64,000 bases of DNA, taken from contig NZ_JAFEJG010000004.1 of the NCBI RefSeq assembly GCF_016888335.1, positions 434,001-498,000 on the forward strand, read 5' to 3'. A program made the position numbers and the translations under genes. Numbering within the stretch: position 1 is the stretch's first letter; each line of letters begins with the position of its first letter. Source of the DNA: Janibacter endophyticus (GTDB taxonomy: Bacteria > Actinomycetota > Actinomycetes > Actinomycetales > Dermatophilaceae). The notes below the pieces were generated by a model. It made no database searches. It was not told where the DNA came from and saw only the letters and a program-made list of their open reading frames with translations. Of the stretch, positions 8,383-16,937 are shown in pieces.

Positions 8383-9939
8383 TCACACCCGCTCGTGGAC
8401 CGCCCGGAAACCCGGCTTCTCCTGGGTGAAGGTGTCACCCGAGCACGTGTAGGTCACGGGGTCGGTCCCCATCGGCAGGTTCTGCTCGATGGGGCCCACC
8501 TTGGTGATGACGTCGTTGCGCACGACCCGGAAGGTCATCCGGCCGTCGTCGGTGCCGATCTCGTAGACGACCCTCCCGTCGAGCACCACCGACGTGCCCT
8601 GGACGGCGGCCTCGTCGTAGACGACCGTCATCTGGCCGTCCTCGGTGATCGTCGTGTCGCGCTGAAGGCCGGTGGCCGTGCCGGCCAGCGACTCCTCGCG
8701 GTACTCGGTGATGCGCCAACGACCGACGACGCAGCGGTCGATCGCGGTGCTCGACGTCGACGAGCCGGTCGAGGTCGGCGCTGGTGTCCCCTCGGCGCGA
8801 GAGGCCGAAGCTGACGTCTCCGCGGTCTGGGCCGGCGTCGCCGCCTGGTCCGTGGGGGCGGGGTCCGGGTCGTCGTCGAGGAGGAGCAGACCGCCGACCA
8901 CGCCGCCGGCGAGGAGGAGGACGGCTGCCGCCGCCGCGACGAGCCACGGCCACCGACGGCGGGCGCGGTCCGGGGAGGAGCCGCTCGCCGCGAGGATCGG
9001 GGTCAGCCCACCGACCGGGGTGCGGACGTAGGCGGGTCGCACGGTCGTCGGGCGTCCGGTCGCGGTATGCAACCCCTCGTGCTCGTCGAGGACGACGATC
9101 TCGGTGCGCGGCAGACCGAGGGACTGCTCGACACGCTGCAGCTCGATCGCGAGGCTCATCGCGTCCGGGGGACGGTGCGCCGGGTCCTTGGCCATCCCCT
9201 GCCGGAGCACCTGCTCGAGCACCTCGGGCACGTCGTCCCGGCCGGTGGACGGCGCGGGCTCGTGGATGGTCCGGGCGAGGAGAGCGTCCTGGGAGTTGTC
9301 GCCGTCGACCGACTCGAAGGGGGTCCGTCCGGTGAGCAGGTAGGCGAGCGTGGCGGTGAGGGAGTAGACGTCGGCGGCCACGGAGCCGTTGGAGCGTCCG
9401 GTGAGCACCTCGGGCGGCGCCCAGGCAATCGACACCCCGACCGCGTCCTCATCGTCGACGGCCCCGGCGCGGCCGGCGACGCCGAAGTCCGCGAGCGCGG
9501 GCGTCCCGTAGGAGGTCACGAGCACGTTCGCCGGCTTGATGTCGCGGTGCAGGACCCCGGCGCGGTGGGCGGTCTCCACCGCCGACGCGAGCTGGACCCC
9601 GGTGCGCAGGGTCTCGGCGACCGACAGCGGCGCCTGGCGGGCCCGGGCCGCGAGGTTGGGGCGGGGGTAGTAGGCCATGACGAGATAGGGGCGGCCGTCC
9701 CCCGTGACGCCGGCGCGCATGATCGTCACGATGTACGGGTGCTCGGCGAGCTCGGCCATCGTGTTGGCCTCCGCGACCAGCTGCTCGCGCAGGTCCCCCG
9801 ACGCGGTGCGCAGCACCTTGACGGCGACGAGCATCTGCGGCAGCTCCTGGCGGTAGAGGAGCACGTCGGCGAAGCCGCCGGACCCCAGCCGCTGGACGAA
9901 GCTGAGACCGGGGATCTCCGGAGGTGGCTGCCCGATCAC
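8383..9939 (-). CDS. Ser/Thr protein kinase with lipocalin-like ectodomain
   Basis: 518 aa. Kinase domain ~10-270 with LGSGGFADV, VAVK, LHRDIKPANVL and ADFG. One membrane segment lies around residues 325-350 (WPWLVAAAAAVLLLAGGVVGG), then a Thr/Ser-rich stalk. The ~120-residue extracellular domain (VGRWRITEYREESLAG ... CSGDTFTQ) reads like a small lipocalin/beta-barrel. GTG 9939 is chosen because it gives the same N-terminus as the paralogue at 1-1449 and has TAGCCT 7 nt upstream. Longer open frames upstream run into the palindromic repeats and are not coding. Confidence 0.93.
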   Translation of the reverse strand: MIGQPPPEIPGLSFVQRLGSGGFADVLLYRQELPQMLVAVKVLRTASGDLREQLVAEANTMAELAEHPYIVTIMRAGVTGDGRPYLVMAYYPRPNLAARARQAPLSVAETLRTGVQLASAVETAHRAGVLHRDIKPANVLVTSYGTPALADFGVAGRAGAVDDEDAVGVSIAWAPPEVLTGRSNGSVAADVYSLTATLAYLLTGRTPFESVDGDNSQDALLARTIHEPAPSTGRDDVPEVLEQVLRQGMAKDPAHRPPDAMSLAIELQRVEQSLGLPRTEIVVLDEHEGLHTATGRPTTVRPAYVRTPVGGLTPILAASGSSPDRARRRWPWLVAAAAAVLLLAGGVVGGLLLLDDDPDPAPTDQAATPAQTAETSASASRAEGTPAPTSTGSSTSSTAIDRCVVGRWRITEYREESLAGTATGLQRDTTITEDGQMTVVYDEAAVQGTSVVLDGRVVYEIGTDDGRMTFRVVRNDVITKVGPIEQNLPMGTDPVTYTCSGDTFTQEKPGFRAVHERV

Positions 9940-9946
9940 CCGCCCG

Positions 9947-9952
9947 AGGCTA
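9947..9952 (-). promoter_or_regulatory. -10 element, kinase gene (leaderless type)
   Basis: TAGCCT on the minus strand, then 7 nt, then the GTG at 9939. There is no Shine-Dalgarno sequence. Confidence 0.5.
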
Positions 9953-9979
9953 GCCGCCCTGCCCAGCCTCCCCCCTCGC

Positions 9980-10021
9980 TCCTCCTTCTCGCACGAGCCA
10001 AGGCTCGTGCGAGAAGGAGGA
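9980..10021. repeat. Palindromic element copy 1 (AA) inside a 42-nt perfect palindrome
   Basis: The core 9990-10011 has arms CGCACGAGCC / GGCTCGTGCG around AA. Here the match extends to 20-nt arms (TCCTCCTTCT added outside the core) with only the AA unpaired. It lies between divergent genes and has no U-tract, so it is not a simple terminator. Confidence 0.95.
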
Positions 10022-10033
10022 CGCCAGGACGAC

Positions 10034-10055
10034 CGCACGAGCCTTGGCTCGTGCG
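10034..10055 (-). repeat. Palindromic element copy 2 (TT)
   Basis: Same arms around TT, the opposite orientation to copy 1. With copy 3 it forms a 44-bp tandem duplication (unit includes CCAGGACGACCG before and ACCGGGTTGGGG after). Confidence 0.95.
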
Positions 10056-10077
10056 ACCGGGTTGGGGCCAGGACGAC

Positions 10078-10099
10078 CGCACAAGCCTTGGCTCGTGCG
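10078..10099 (-). repeat. Palindromic element copy 3 (TT)
   Basis: One mismatch in the left arm (CGCACAAGCC). It is exactly 44 bp from copy 2 with matching flanks, which points to a recent tandem duplication. Confidence 0.93.
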
Positions 10100-10148
10100 A
10101 CCGGGTTGGGGCCCAGCACGCTCCAGGGGCCTCTCAGACTGGTGTGGC

Positions 10149-10154
10149 TACAGT
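10149..10154 (+). promoter_or_regulatory. -10 element, NUDIX gene (leaderless type)
   Basis: TACAGT followed by 6 nt and the ATG at 10161, with no Shine-Dalgarno sequence. Confidence 0.5.
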
Positions 10155-10160
10155 GACCAC

Positions 10161-10643
10161 ATGGCACACCCGGCCCATGCCCCTCGATCCCCGCGGCGAC
10201 TGCCCGCGGTCGAGGAGCGCAGCGCCGGCGGGGTCGTCGTCGACATCCACGAGGGTCAGGCCCGGATCGCCGTCATCGCCCGACGCAACCGTGCCGGCCG
10301 TCTCGAGTGGTGCCTGCCCAAGGGCCACATCGAGGGCGAGGAGACGCTCGTCGAGACCGCGGCCCGCGAGGTCGCCGAGGAGACCGGCATCGAGGCCCGG
10401 GTCCTCGTCGAGCTCGGCACGATCGACTACTGGTTCGCCACGAGCGACCGCCGGATCCACAAGTTCGTGCACCACTACCTGCTCGAGGCCATCGGCGGGT
10501 ATCTCACGATCGACAACGACCCCGACCACGAGGCCGTCGACGTCGCCTGGCTGCCCCTGCGGGAGGCCCACCGGCACCTGACCTTCCCCAACGAACGACG
10601 GATCGCGAGGGAGGCGTGGCAGCGTCTGGCGGGCGACGCCTGA
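10161..10643 (+). CDS. NUDIX hydrolase (MutT-like)
   Basis: 160 aa. The Nudix box is complete: GHIEGEETLVETAAREVAEE followed by TGI, about residues 54-76. The product is likely a nucleoside-diphosphate-linked hydrolase. At this locus mycobacteria carry a MutT-family gene (Rv3908), so oxidised-nucleotide or related pyrophosphate cleavage is plausible, but substrate cannot be read from sequence. ATG 10161 is preferred because the upstream extension is made of the palindromic repeats. The 3' end overlaps the next gene by 28 nt. Confidence 0.93.
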   Translation: MAHPAHAPRSPRRLPAVEERSAGGVVVDIHEGQARIAVIARRNRAGRLEWCLPKGHIEGEETLVETAAREVAEETGIEARVLVELGTIDYWFATSDRRIHKFVHHYLLEAIGGYLTIDNDPDHEAVDVAWLPLREAHRHLTFPNERRIAREAWQRLAGDA

Positions 10644-12613
10644 GCGCGACGGCCGCTGCGGCAGCCCTGCTCGGCCTGCTGACGGCGACCACGCCCGCCC
10701 AGGCCACCCCCTTCGCCCCGCCCGGTGACGACCCGGTCACCGCCGCACCGACGATCACCCTCACCGAGGTCACCCCCGTCGTCGACGCGACCGAGGGCAC
10801 GCGCGACGACCCGGCAGCGGCGACGATCCGCGGACGCCTCACCAACCGCGGCCCCGACGCCCTCGTCCGCCCCTCCGTCTCTGTCGTGCTCGGCACCCCC
10901 ACGGGCGATCGCGCCGAGATCGACGCGTGGGCAGAGGCCGAGGAGCCGGCCCCCGGGTCACCGGTCGACGAGGCGACCCTGCCCTCCGTCGCCCCCGGAC
11001 GGAGCGCGAGCTTCACCCTCACCGTGCCGGCCTCCGACCTCCTGCCCGGCCGCTCGTGGGGCGTCGCCCCCGTGAGCGTCCAGTCCGGGCAGAGCGCCAC
11101 CCGGACCTTCGTCGGGGTGCACCGGGCCAAGGAGTACGAGCCGCTCCGCCTCCTCTGGGGCGTCCCGGTCACCCTGCCGGCGACGACCGAGCTCTGGGAG
11201 GCCCCCGGCGTGGAGCGCTCCAGCGCCTGGGAGAAGGCCGTCGGGGAGGGGTCACCCCTCGCCACGACCACCGACCGCGGCCCGGGCCCGGGCGAGTTCT
11301 GGCTCCTCGACCCCCTGCTCCTGCCCGACGCCCAGCCGGAGCCCGAGCGAGGGCTCCCGGAGCGTGAGCAGACCGTGCGGGTCGCGCTGGCCGAGGCCGT
11401 CGGCGACGCGCTCGACCCCGAGCGCACGATCGTCCTGCCCGAGGCTGACGCGGACGTCACCGCCGCGACGTCGGTGCCCGGGCGGACCCTCATCGCCCCC
11501 CGCGTCGAGGGCGGCACGGCCGCCGCCGAGGACCTCGGGGCGCGCAGCGACGTCGTGTGGCCGGCCGACGGGCTGATGTCGCGCGAGCGCGTGTCCCTCC
11601 TCCGCGAGCTCTACGGACGAGCGACGACGGCCCTCGTGCCACGCACCGCCCTCGCCGGGACGAGCCGGACCCCCCATGCCTTTCAGGCGGGCCCGGAGGG
11701 AACGCAGCTCATCGTCACCGACCCGGAGCTCGGCGTGCTCGCCGCGGACGCCGGCGGCACCGAGAGCCCCGTCCTCGCCCGGCAGCGCCTCGTCGCCGAC
11801 AGCGCGGCCATCCTCGGGGACCTGCCCGGCACCGTCCGGACCATCGCGGTCGTCCCGCCCCGTGGTCGCACCCCTGACCCGGACGGCTACGCCCAGCTCC
11901 GGGCCGCCACGGCCGACATCCCCTGGGTCGAGCCGGGGGAGCTGAGCGACGGTGGGCAGCCCGGCGGCGCCCCGGTCGACCTCCCGCGCACGGTGGCGGA
12001 CGACCCGCCTCCCGTGCTGACACCGGGCCGGGCCACCCAGCTGCTGCAGGACGTCAACCTGCGGGACTCGCTGGCCACGGTGCGCGGGGACACCGCGACC
12101 TGGACGCCGACGATCACCGAGACCCAGGTCCAGCTCACCTCGGCGCGCTGGCGAGCCCAGGCCCGACCGGCCCGAGAGCTCGCCGACCGGCTCCACACCG
12201 ACCTCACCCGGACCGAGCGAGACCTGCGCGTCGCCTCCGGGGACGTCAACTTCTTCGCCGACACCGGTCGTCTGCAGGTGACCGTCGAGAACCACACCGA
12301 CGTCGAGCTCGACCACCTCCAGGTCCAGCTCCGGCCGGACACTCACATCCTGCGGATCGACGACGCGCCGGAGCCGATCGCCGTCGGGCCGCGGTCCCGG
12401 CACACCGTCACCGTCCAGGCCACCGCCCTCGCCCCCGGGCGGGTGCCGATCGTCGTCGCCGTCACCGACCCCGCCGGACGCCAGCTCGCGCCGCCCGCCG
12501 AGCTGCGCGTCCGCGTCAGCCCGACGGGCAGCTGGATCTACTGGGTCATCGGCGCGTCCGCGATCGCGCTCGTCGCCCTCGGACGGTGGCGTAGCGTTCG
12601 TCGTCGGTCCTGA
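10616..12613 (+). CDS. Exported single-pass membrane protein, Rv3909/DUF6049-like
   Basis: 665 aa from a GTG inside the NUDIX gene. Signal peptide VAASGGRRLSATAAAAALLG...AQA, a large extracellular beta-rich region (residues ~35-630), and a C-terminal membrane helix (SWIYWVIGASAIALVALG) with basic tail RSVRRRS. Position between NUDIX and murJ matches mycobacterial Rv3909, a conserved envelope protein of unknown function. GGGAGG lies only 1 nt before the GTG, so the exact start is uncertain, but the frame is clear. It is probably linked to MurJ-dependent wall assembly by context. Confidence 0.85.
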   Translation: MAASGGRRLSATAAAAALLGLLTATTPAQATPFAPPGDDPVTAAPTITLTEVTPVVDATEGTRDDPAAATIRGRLTNRGPDALVRPSVSVVLGTPTGDRAEIDAWAEAEEPAPGSPVDEATLPSVAPGRSASFTLTVPASDLLPGRSWGVAPVSVQSGQSATRTFVGVHRAKEYEPLRLLWGVPVTLPATTELWEAPGVERSSAWEKAVGEGSPLATTTDRGPGPGEFWLLDPLLLPDAQPEPERGLPEREQTVRVALAEAVGDALDPERTIVLPEADADVTAATSVPGRTLIAPRVEGGTAAAEDLGARSDVVWPADGLMSRERVSLLRELYGRATTALVPRTALAGTSRTPHAFQAGPEGTQLIVTDPELGVLAADAGGTESPVLARQRLVADSAAILGDLPGTVRTIAVVPPRGRTPDPDGYAQLRAATADIPWVEPGELSDGGQPGGAPVDLPRTVADDPPPVLTPGRATQLLQDVNLRDSLATVRGDTATWTPTITETQVQLTSARWRAQARPARELADRLHTDLTRTERDLRVASGDVNFFADTGRLQVTVENHTDVELDHLQVQLRPDTHILRIDDAPEPIAVGPRSRHTVTVQATALAPGRVPIVVAVTDPAGRQLAPPAELRVRVSPTGSWIYWVIGASAIALVALGRWRSVRRRS

Positions 12614-12639
12614 CCGCCCGCACCCCCGCCGAGGAGCCG

Positions 12640-14283
12640 ATGACCGAGCGCCCACGCCCCACCCCGGAGTCGCCCTCCATCGCGCGCTCCGGCGCCCTCA
12701 TGGCATCGGGCACCCTCGTGAGCCGCGTCCTCGGGCTCGTCCGGCAGACGATGACCATCGCAGTCGTCGGCATCGCCGGCCTCGTCGGCGACGCCTGGAA
12801 CGCTGCGAACACCCTGCCCAACCTCTTCCACCTCATCCTCGCGGGCGGCGTCCTTAACGCCGTGATCGTCCCGCAGATCGCCAAGGCGGCCCGGCGGGAC
12901 GACGGCGAGGTCTACGTCAACCGCCTGCTCACCCTCGCGATGACGATCATGGGAGTCGCCACCCTGCTCCTCACCCTGGCCGCGCCCCTCCTCGTGCGCC
13001 TGGTCGTCAGCTCGGGGTGGAGCGACGACGCGCGGGGCCTGGCCATCGCCTTCGCCTTCATCTGCCTGCCGCAGATGTTCTTCTACGGCCTCTACACCCT
13101 GCTCGGGCAGGTGCTCAACGCGCACAGCCGCTTCGGGGCGTACATGTGGGCGCCCGCCGTGGCCAACGTCGTCGCCATCGCCGGGCTCGCCTGGTTCCTC
13201 GTCACCGACCGGGGTCAGTCCACCGCGGTCGGCTCGTGGGACGCGACGATGATCTGGGTGCTCGCCGGGACGGCGACCCTCTCGATCGCCGTGCAGGCGC
13301 TCGTCCTCGTCCCGCCGCTGCGCTCCATCGGCTTCCGCTACCGCCCCACCTGGGGTCTGCGCGGCAGCGGTCTCGGCGCGGCCTCCCGGATGGCCCTGTG
13401 GGCCTTCGCCGCCGTGGCGGTCGGGCAGCTGGGCTACTTCGTCACCACGAGGGTCCTCACCGGGGCCACGGACCGGGCCGAGACGGCCGGCGAGCTCGCC
13501 GCGGGCCTCAACGCCTACAGCTTCGCCTTCCTCATCTTCATGCTCCCGCACTCGATCATCACGGTCTCGCTCGTCACGGCGATCTTCACCCGGCTGAGCC
13601 ACAGCGCCCAGGACGGCGACACCGCCGCCGTCACCGCCGACCTGCGCCGCGGCATGCGGATGCCCGCGGTGCTGCTCATCCCCGGCACCGCCGCGATGGT
13701 CCTCCTCGCACCGTGGATCCTGCGCGCGATCCTGCCGGGGACGCCCGGCGACGAGGCCGCCCTCGCGACCGGGGTCTTCGTCGCCATGGCCTTCGGTCTC
13801 GTCCCCTACGGCTGGTTCTACCTCGTGCAGCGGGCCTGCTACGCCTACGAGGACGGACGCACCCCCTTCGTCCTCCAGATCCTCGTCACCGGCACCGCCG
13901 CGGCGTTCACGCTCTTCGCCATGACCCGGCCCTTCACCGAGGCCGCGACCTGGGTGGGCGTCGGCCAGACCGTGAGCAACCTCCTCGGCGCCGCCATCGG
14001 GCTCACCCTCCTGCGCCGCCGGCTCGGACCGCTGGGCCTCGCCGGCGTCGTGCGCCAGAACGTCCGGCTCCTCGTCGCCACCGCCGCCGCGACCCTCGTC
14101 GCGGTCGCCGCCGTCGTCCTGCTCACCCGCACGCTCGGGGACAGCTGGCTCGCCTCGGTCGTCGTCGTCGCGGTCGCCGGCCCGGTCCTCGTGCTCGTCG
14201 CGCTCGCGGGCGCCGCCCGGATGCGGGTCGCCGAGGTCACCAGCGTGCTCGCACCGGTGACCCGCCGACTGCGGCGCGCATAG
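12640..14283 (+). CDS. murJ: Lipid II flippase MurJ (MviN)
   Basis: 547 aa polytopic protein with ~14 hydrophobic helices. It flips lipid II across the membrane for peptidoglycan synthesis. Family features: the N-terminal SRVLGLVRQTMT segment, DAWNAANTLPNLFHLILAGGVLNAVIVPQIAKA, and GWFYLVQRACYAYEDGRTPF. GAGGAG lies just upstream of the ATG. In M. tuberculosis MviN is fused to a pseudokinase; here the protein ends after the transporter and the pseudokinase is a separate downstream gene. Confidence 0.96.
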   Translation: MTERPRPTPESPSIARSGALMASGTLVSRVLGLVRQTMTIAVVGIAGLVGDAWNAANTLPNLFHLILAGGVLNAVIVPQIAKAARRDDGEVYVNRLLTLAMTIMGVATLLLTLAAPLLVRLVVSSGWSDDARGLAIAFAFICLPQMFFYGLYTLLGQVLNAHSRFGAYMWAPAVANVVAIAGLAWFLVTDRGQSTAVGSWDATMIWVLAGTATLSIAVQALVLVPPLRSIGFRYRPTWGLRGSGLGAASRMALWAFAAVAVGQLGYFVTTRVLTGATDRAETAGELAAGLNAYSFAFLIFMLPHSIITVSLVTAIFTRLSHSAQDGDTAAVTADLRRGMRMPAVLLIPGTAAMVLLAPWILRAILPGTPGDEAALATGVFVAMAFGLVPYGWFYLVQRACYAYEDGRTPFVLQILVTGTAAAFTLFAMTRPFTEAATWVGVGQTVSNLLGAAIGLTLLRRRLGPLGLAGVVRQNVRLLVATAAATLVAVAAVVLLTRTLGDSWLASVVVVAVAGPVLVLVALAGAARMRVAEVTSVLAPVTRRLRRA

Positions 14284-14306
14284 CGGGCGGCCGGGCCACC
14301 TCAGCC

Positions 14307-14312
14307 TAGGAT
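14307..14312 (+). promoter_or_regulatory. Possible -10 before the pseudokinase gene
   Basis: TAGGAT about 65 nt before the GTG at 14378, within the 94-nt gap after murJ. It suggests the pseudokinase can be transcribed separately. Confidence 0.3.
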
Positions 14313-14377
14313 GGCGCGGCAGCGACCGTGGCCGGGCGACCCCCGCCGCGACCAGAGACGACGGAAGGGGCCCTGAC

Positions 14378-16309
14378 GTGCACGGAGTGCACCCGGGAAC
14401 CACGCTGGGGCGGTACACGCTCGGGCGACGCGTGGAGCAGCGAGCGACGAGCGAGCGCTGGCTGGCGCGCGACACCGACCTCGAGCGCGACGTCGTCCTG
14501 CACGTCGTCCCTGCCGACGGCGAGCACACCGAGGCGACCCTCGACGCGGCCCGCCGGGCCAGCGGCATCGGCCACCCGGGCCTGACCCGCGTCCTCGACG
14601 TCGACACCGACGGGACCCTGGCCTGGATCACCGAGTCCTACCGCCACGACGAGCGTCCCCTGAGCGCCCTCATCGGCACCGGCCTGCCCGCCGAGGAGAT
14701 CCGACGCATCACCGGCGAGGTCGCCCTCGTCCTCGAGGCCGCCCGTGCCCGCGGTCTGCACCACCTCGCTCTCGTCCCCGAGTCGGTCCTCGTCGGTGAG
14801 GACGGCTCGGTCCGGGTCCGTGGCCTCGCCGCCGACGCCGCCCTCGCCGGGATCGACGAGGACGAGCACGACGGCGACGCGGAGGACGCCGCCGCGGTCG
14901 TGGCGCTGGCCTACGCCGGCCTCACCGGGTCCTGGCCTCTCGAGAGCCGCACCGCCCTGCCCGACGCACCCCGCGACGCCACGGGTGTGCTGCCCCCCTC
15001 GCACCTCGCCGTCGGCGTCCCGAGCGACCTCGACACGATCTGCCGCGAGACCCTCTCCGACGCCGCCGGCCCCTCCTCCCCCGGCGACTACGCCGCCTCC
15101 ATCGCCCCCTGGTCGCGCACCCCCGTGACCGAAGAGCCCGTCCCGGGCGAGGCGGCACCCTCCGGGGAGCCCGCCGCGCACGAGCCGGAACCCGAGGACC
15201 CGGCCGCGGGGACCGACGACCCCGTCGACACCTCCGCCCCCACCGCCGACGACGAGGGCGGCACCCCCTTCGTCGGGACCGTCGCCGCGGCCGCGGGCGC
15301 CGGGACCCGCGCCGAGCCGACCGAGGGCCGACCCGAGGACACCGCGGTCCTCCCCGCGGCGCGGACCGACCGCGACCGTGAGGAGACGGCCGACGAGGAC
15401 CGCCCGGGCCATCGCCCCACCGCTGCCGCAGCGGCGGCTGCGGCTGCGGCCGCCACGGTCGCCGGCACGCTCAGCGTGGGCGGCAAGGTGCTCGGCGAGC
15501 GGGTCGGCAAGGTGGCGCAGCGCACCCGCGAGCGCGCCGAGGTCGTCGCGGCCGACCGCCGCGCCCAGCGTGAGGCGATCCGCAGCTCGGAGGCCCGCGA
15601 CCGGGTCAGCCTCGGCAGCGCCGGCAGCCAGGACGGCATCGAGGCCCCCGCACCGCTCCTGCCCCCCGAGACGGGCGAGAGCCCCTCGCCCGAGCAGTCC
15701 CGCATCGTGCTCGCGATCATGGCCGGGCTCGTGACGCTCGCCCTGATCCTCGGGTGCTTCGGTGTCACCCGGATCGGCAGCAACACCGACCTGGGCGCCA
15801 TCTTCGGCTCCGACACGCAGCAGACCGCGGCCCCATCGCCCGAGCCGGCTCCCTCCGCGCCCGCGGAGGAGGGCAGCTCGAGCAGCGAACCGATCCAGGT
15901 CCTCAGTGCCATCGGCTTCGACCCCGACGGCGACCAGACCGAGCACAACTCCGAGGCCCAGCGGGTCTACGACAACGACGTGTCGACCGCGTGGACCTCC
16001 GAGGGCTACAACGCGCCCGACTTCGGCAACAAGCGTGGCGTCGGGCTCGTCCTCGACCTCGGGCAGGCTCAGCCGATCCGGTCCGCCACCCTCCAGCTGC
16101 CGACCGCGACGACCCTGCAGGTCTTCGTCGGAGCCGAGCCCGGCATCGATGGCAGCCGGCTCGGCGAGAGCTCCGGTGCCGACGGGTCGGTGACGATCGC
16201 CGCCGACCAGCCCACCGAGGGCCGGTACGTCACCATCTGGTTCACGACGACGGCGCAGGGCTCGGACGGCCGCCACCGCGCCTCCCTCGCCGAGGTCGTC
16301 CTCCGGTAG
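14378..16309 (+). CDS. Membrane-anchored pseudokinase with discoidin-like ectodomain (MviN partner)
   Basis: 643 aa. Residues ~1-250 follow a protein-kinase fold, but the catalytic residues are gone: the VAVK position reads VVLHVV, HRD reads LHHLALVPES, and DFG reads GLAADAA. An acidic/Ala-rich linker (~260-435) leads to a membrane helix (~440-465), then an extracellular beta domain (~505-640, LDLGQAQPIRSATLQLP) like a galactose-binding/discoidin fold. It corresponds to the C-terminal half of mycobacterial MviN (Rv3910). There the phosphorylated pseudokinase recruits FhaA; whether that holds here is inference. GTG start with AAGGGG upstream. Confidence 0.88.
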   Translation: MHGVHPGTTLGRYTLGRRVEQRATSERWLARDTDLERDVVLHVVPADGEHTEATLDAARRASGIGHPGLTRVLDVDTDGTLAWITESYRHDERPLSALIGTGLPAEEIRRITGEVALVLEAARARGLHHLALVPESVLVGEDGSVRVRGLAADAALAGIDEDEHDGDAEDAAAVVALAYAGLTGSWPLESRTALPDAPRDATGVLPPSHLAVGVPSDLDTICRETLSDAAGPSSPGDYAASIAPWSRTPVTEEPVPGEAAPSGEPAAHEPEPEDPAAGTDDPVDTSAPTADDEGGTPFVGTVAAAAGAGTRAEPTEGRPEDTAVLPAARTDRDREETADEDRPGHRPTAAAAAAAAAAATVAGTLSVGGKVLGERVGKVAQRTRERAEVVAADRRAQREAIRSSEARDRVSLGSAGSQDGIEAPAPLLPPETGESPSPEQSRIVLAIMAGLVTLALILGCFGVTRIGSNTDLGAIFGSDTQQTAAPSPEPAPSAPAEEGSSSSEPIQVLSAIGFDPDGDQTEHNSEAQRVYDNDVSTAWTSEGYNAPDFGNKRGVGLVLDLGQAQPIRSATLQLPTATTLQVFVGAEPGIDGSRLGESSGADGSVTIAADQPTEGRYVTIWFTTTAQGSDGRHRASLAEVVLR

Positions 16310-16319
16310 GTCCGGCCCG

Positions 16320-16937
16320 GTGAGCCACGGCCCCTTCGCCGACGTCGACGACCGTGAGCTCATGCGCCGGCACGTCGCCGGGGACACCGACGCCTTCGGC
16401 GAGATCTTCGCCCGGCACCGCGACCGGATGTGGGGCGTCGCCCTGTCCGTGTGCTCCGACCCCGACCTCGCGGCCGACGCCGTCCAGGACGGCTTCGTCA
16501 ACGCCTTCCGCCGGGCCGCCTCCTACCGCGGCGACGCCCAGTTGACCACCTGGCTGCACCGCATCGTCGTCAACGCCTGCCTCGACCGGCTCCGGGCCGC
16601 CCGCGCGCACGCCTCGACCGACGAGCTCGAGGAGCAGGGGGGCGTCGCACTGCCGTCCCTCCCCGACCGGACCGCGGCCGTCGACGACCGGCTGCTCGTC
16701 GCGGAGGCCCTCGCCGCCCTGCCCGAGTCTCAGCGCCTCGTCCTCGTGCTCGTCGACATGCACGGCGTCCCCGTCGCCGAGGCCGCCGCGATGCTCGGCG
16801 TCGCCCCGGGCACGGTGAAGTCCCGCGGCAGCCGAGGTCGCGCCGCCATCGCCGACCACCTGCGGCAGGGAACCAGATCCCCCCGTCGCTCGTCAGATGA
16901 CGAGGGTCACCCCGACCGACGAGAGGAGCGACGATGA
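16320..16937 (+). CDS. sigM: ECF RNA polymerase sigma factor, SigM-like
   Basis: 205 aa. Sigma region 2 (RHVAGDTDAFGEIFARHRDR ... AADAVQDGFVNAFRRA) and region 4 (LPESQRLVLVLVDMHGVPV, GVAPGTVKSRGSRGR) are clear. Position after MviN and before a membrane anti-sigma and trxB is that of mycobacterial sigM (Rv3911). The GTG start is 10 nt after the pseudokinase stop; the stop overlaps the anti-sigma start as ATGA, so the two are coupled. It likely directs an envelope-stress regulon. Confidence 0.92.
   Translation: MSHGPFADVDDRELMRRHVAGDTDAFGEIFARHRDRMWGVALSVCSDPDLAADAVQDGFVNAFRRAASYRGDAQLTTWLHRIVVNACLDRLRAARAHASTDELEEQGGVALPSLPDRTAAVDDRLLVAEALAALPESQRLVLVLVDMHGVPVAEAAAMLGVAPGTVKSRGSRGRAAIADHLRQGTRSPRRSSDDEGHPDRREERR

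Noticed and set aside
9980-10021. 42-nt perfect palindrome as a rho-independent terminator
   Set aside because: It lies between divergent gene starts, has a 2-nt loop and no U-tract, and belongs to a dispersed repeat family.
9990-10099. Palindromic repeats as a CRISPR array
   Set aside because: Only two to four units per site, unit order inverts, flanks are duplicated rather than unique spacers, and no cas genes are present.
12538-14631. 697-codon minus-strand frame opposite murJ
   Set aside because: Arises from codon-position GC bias; the protein is a Gly/Arg/Asp/Glu-rich nonsense sequence without motifs.
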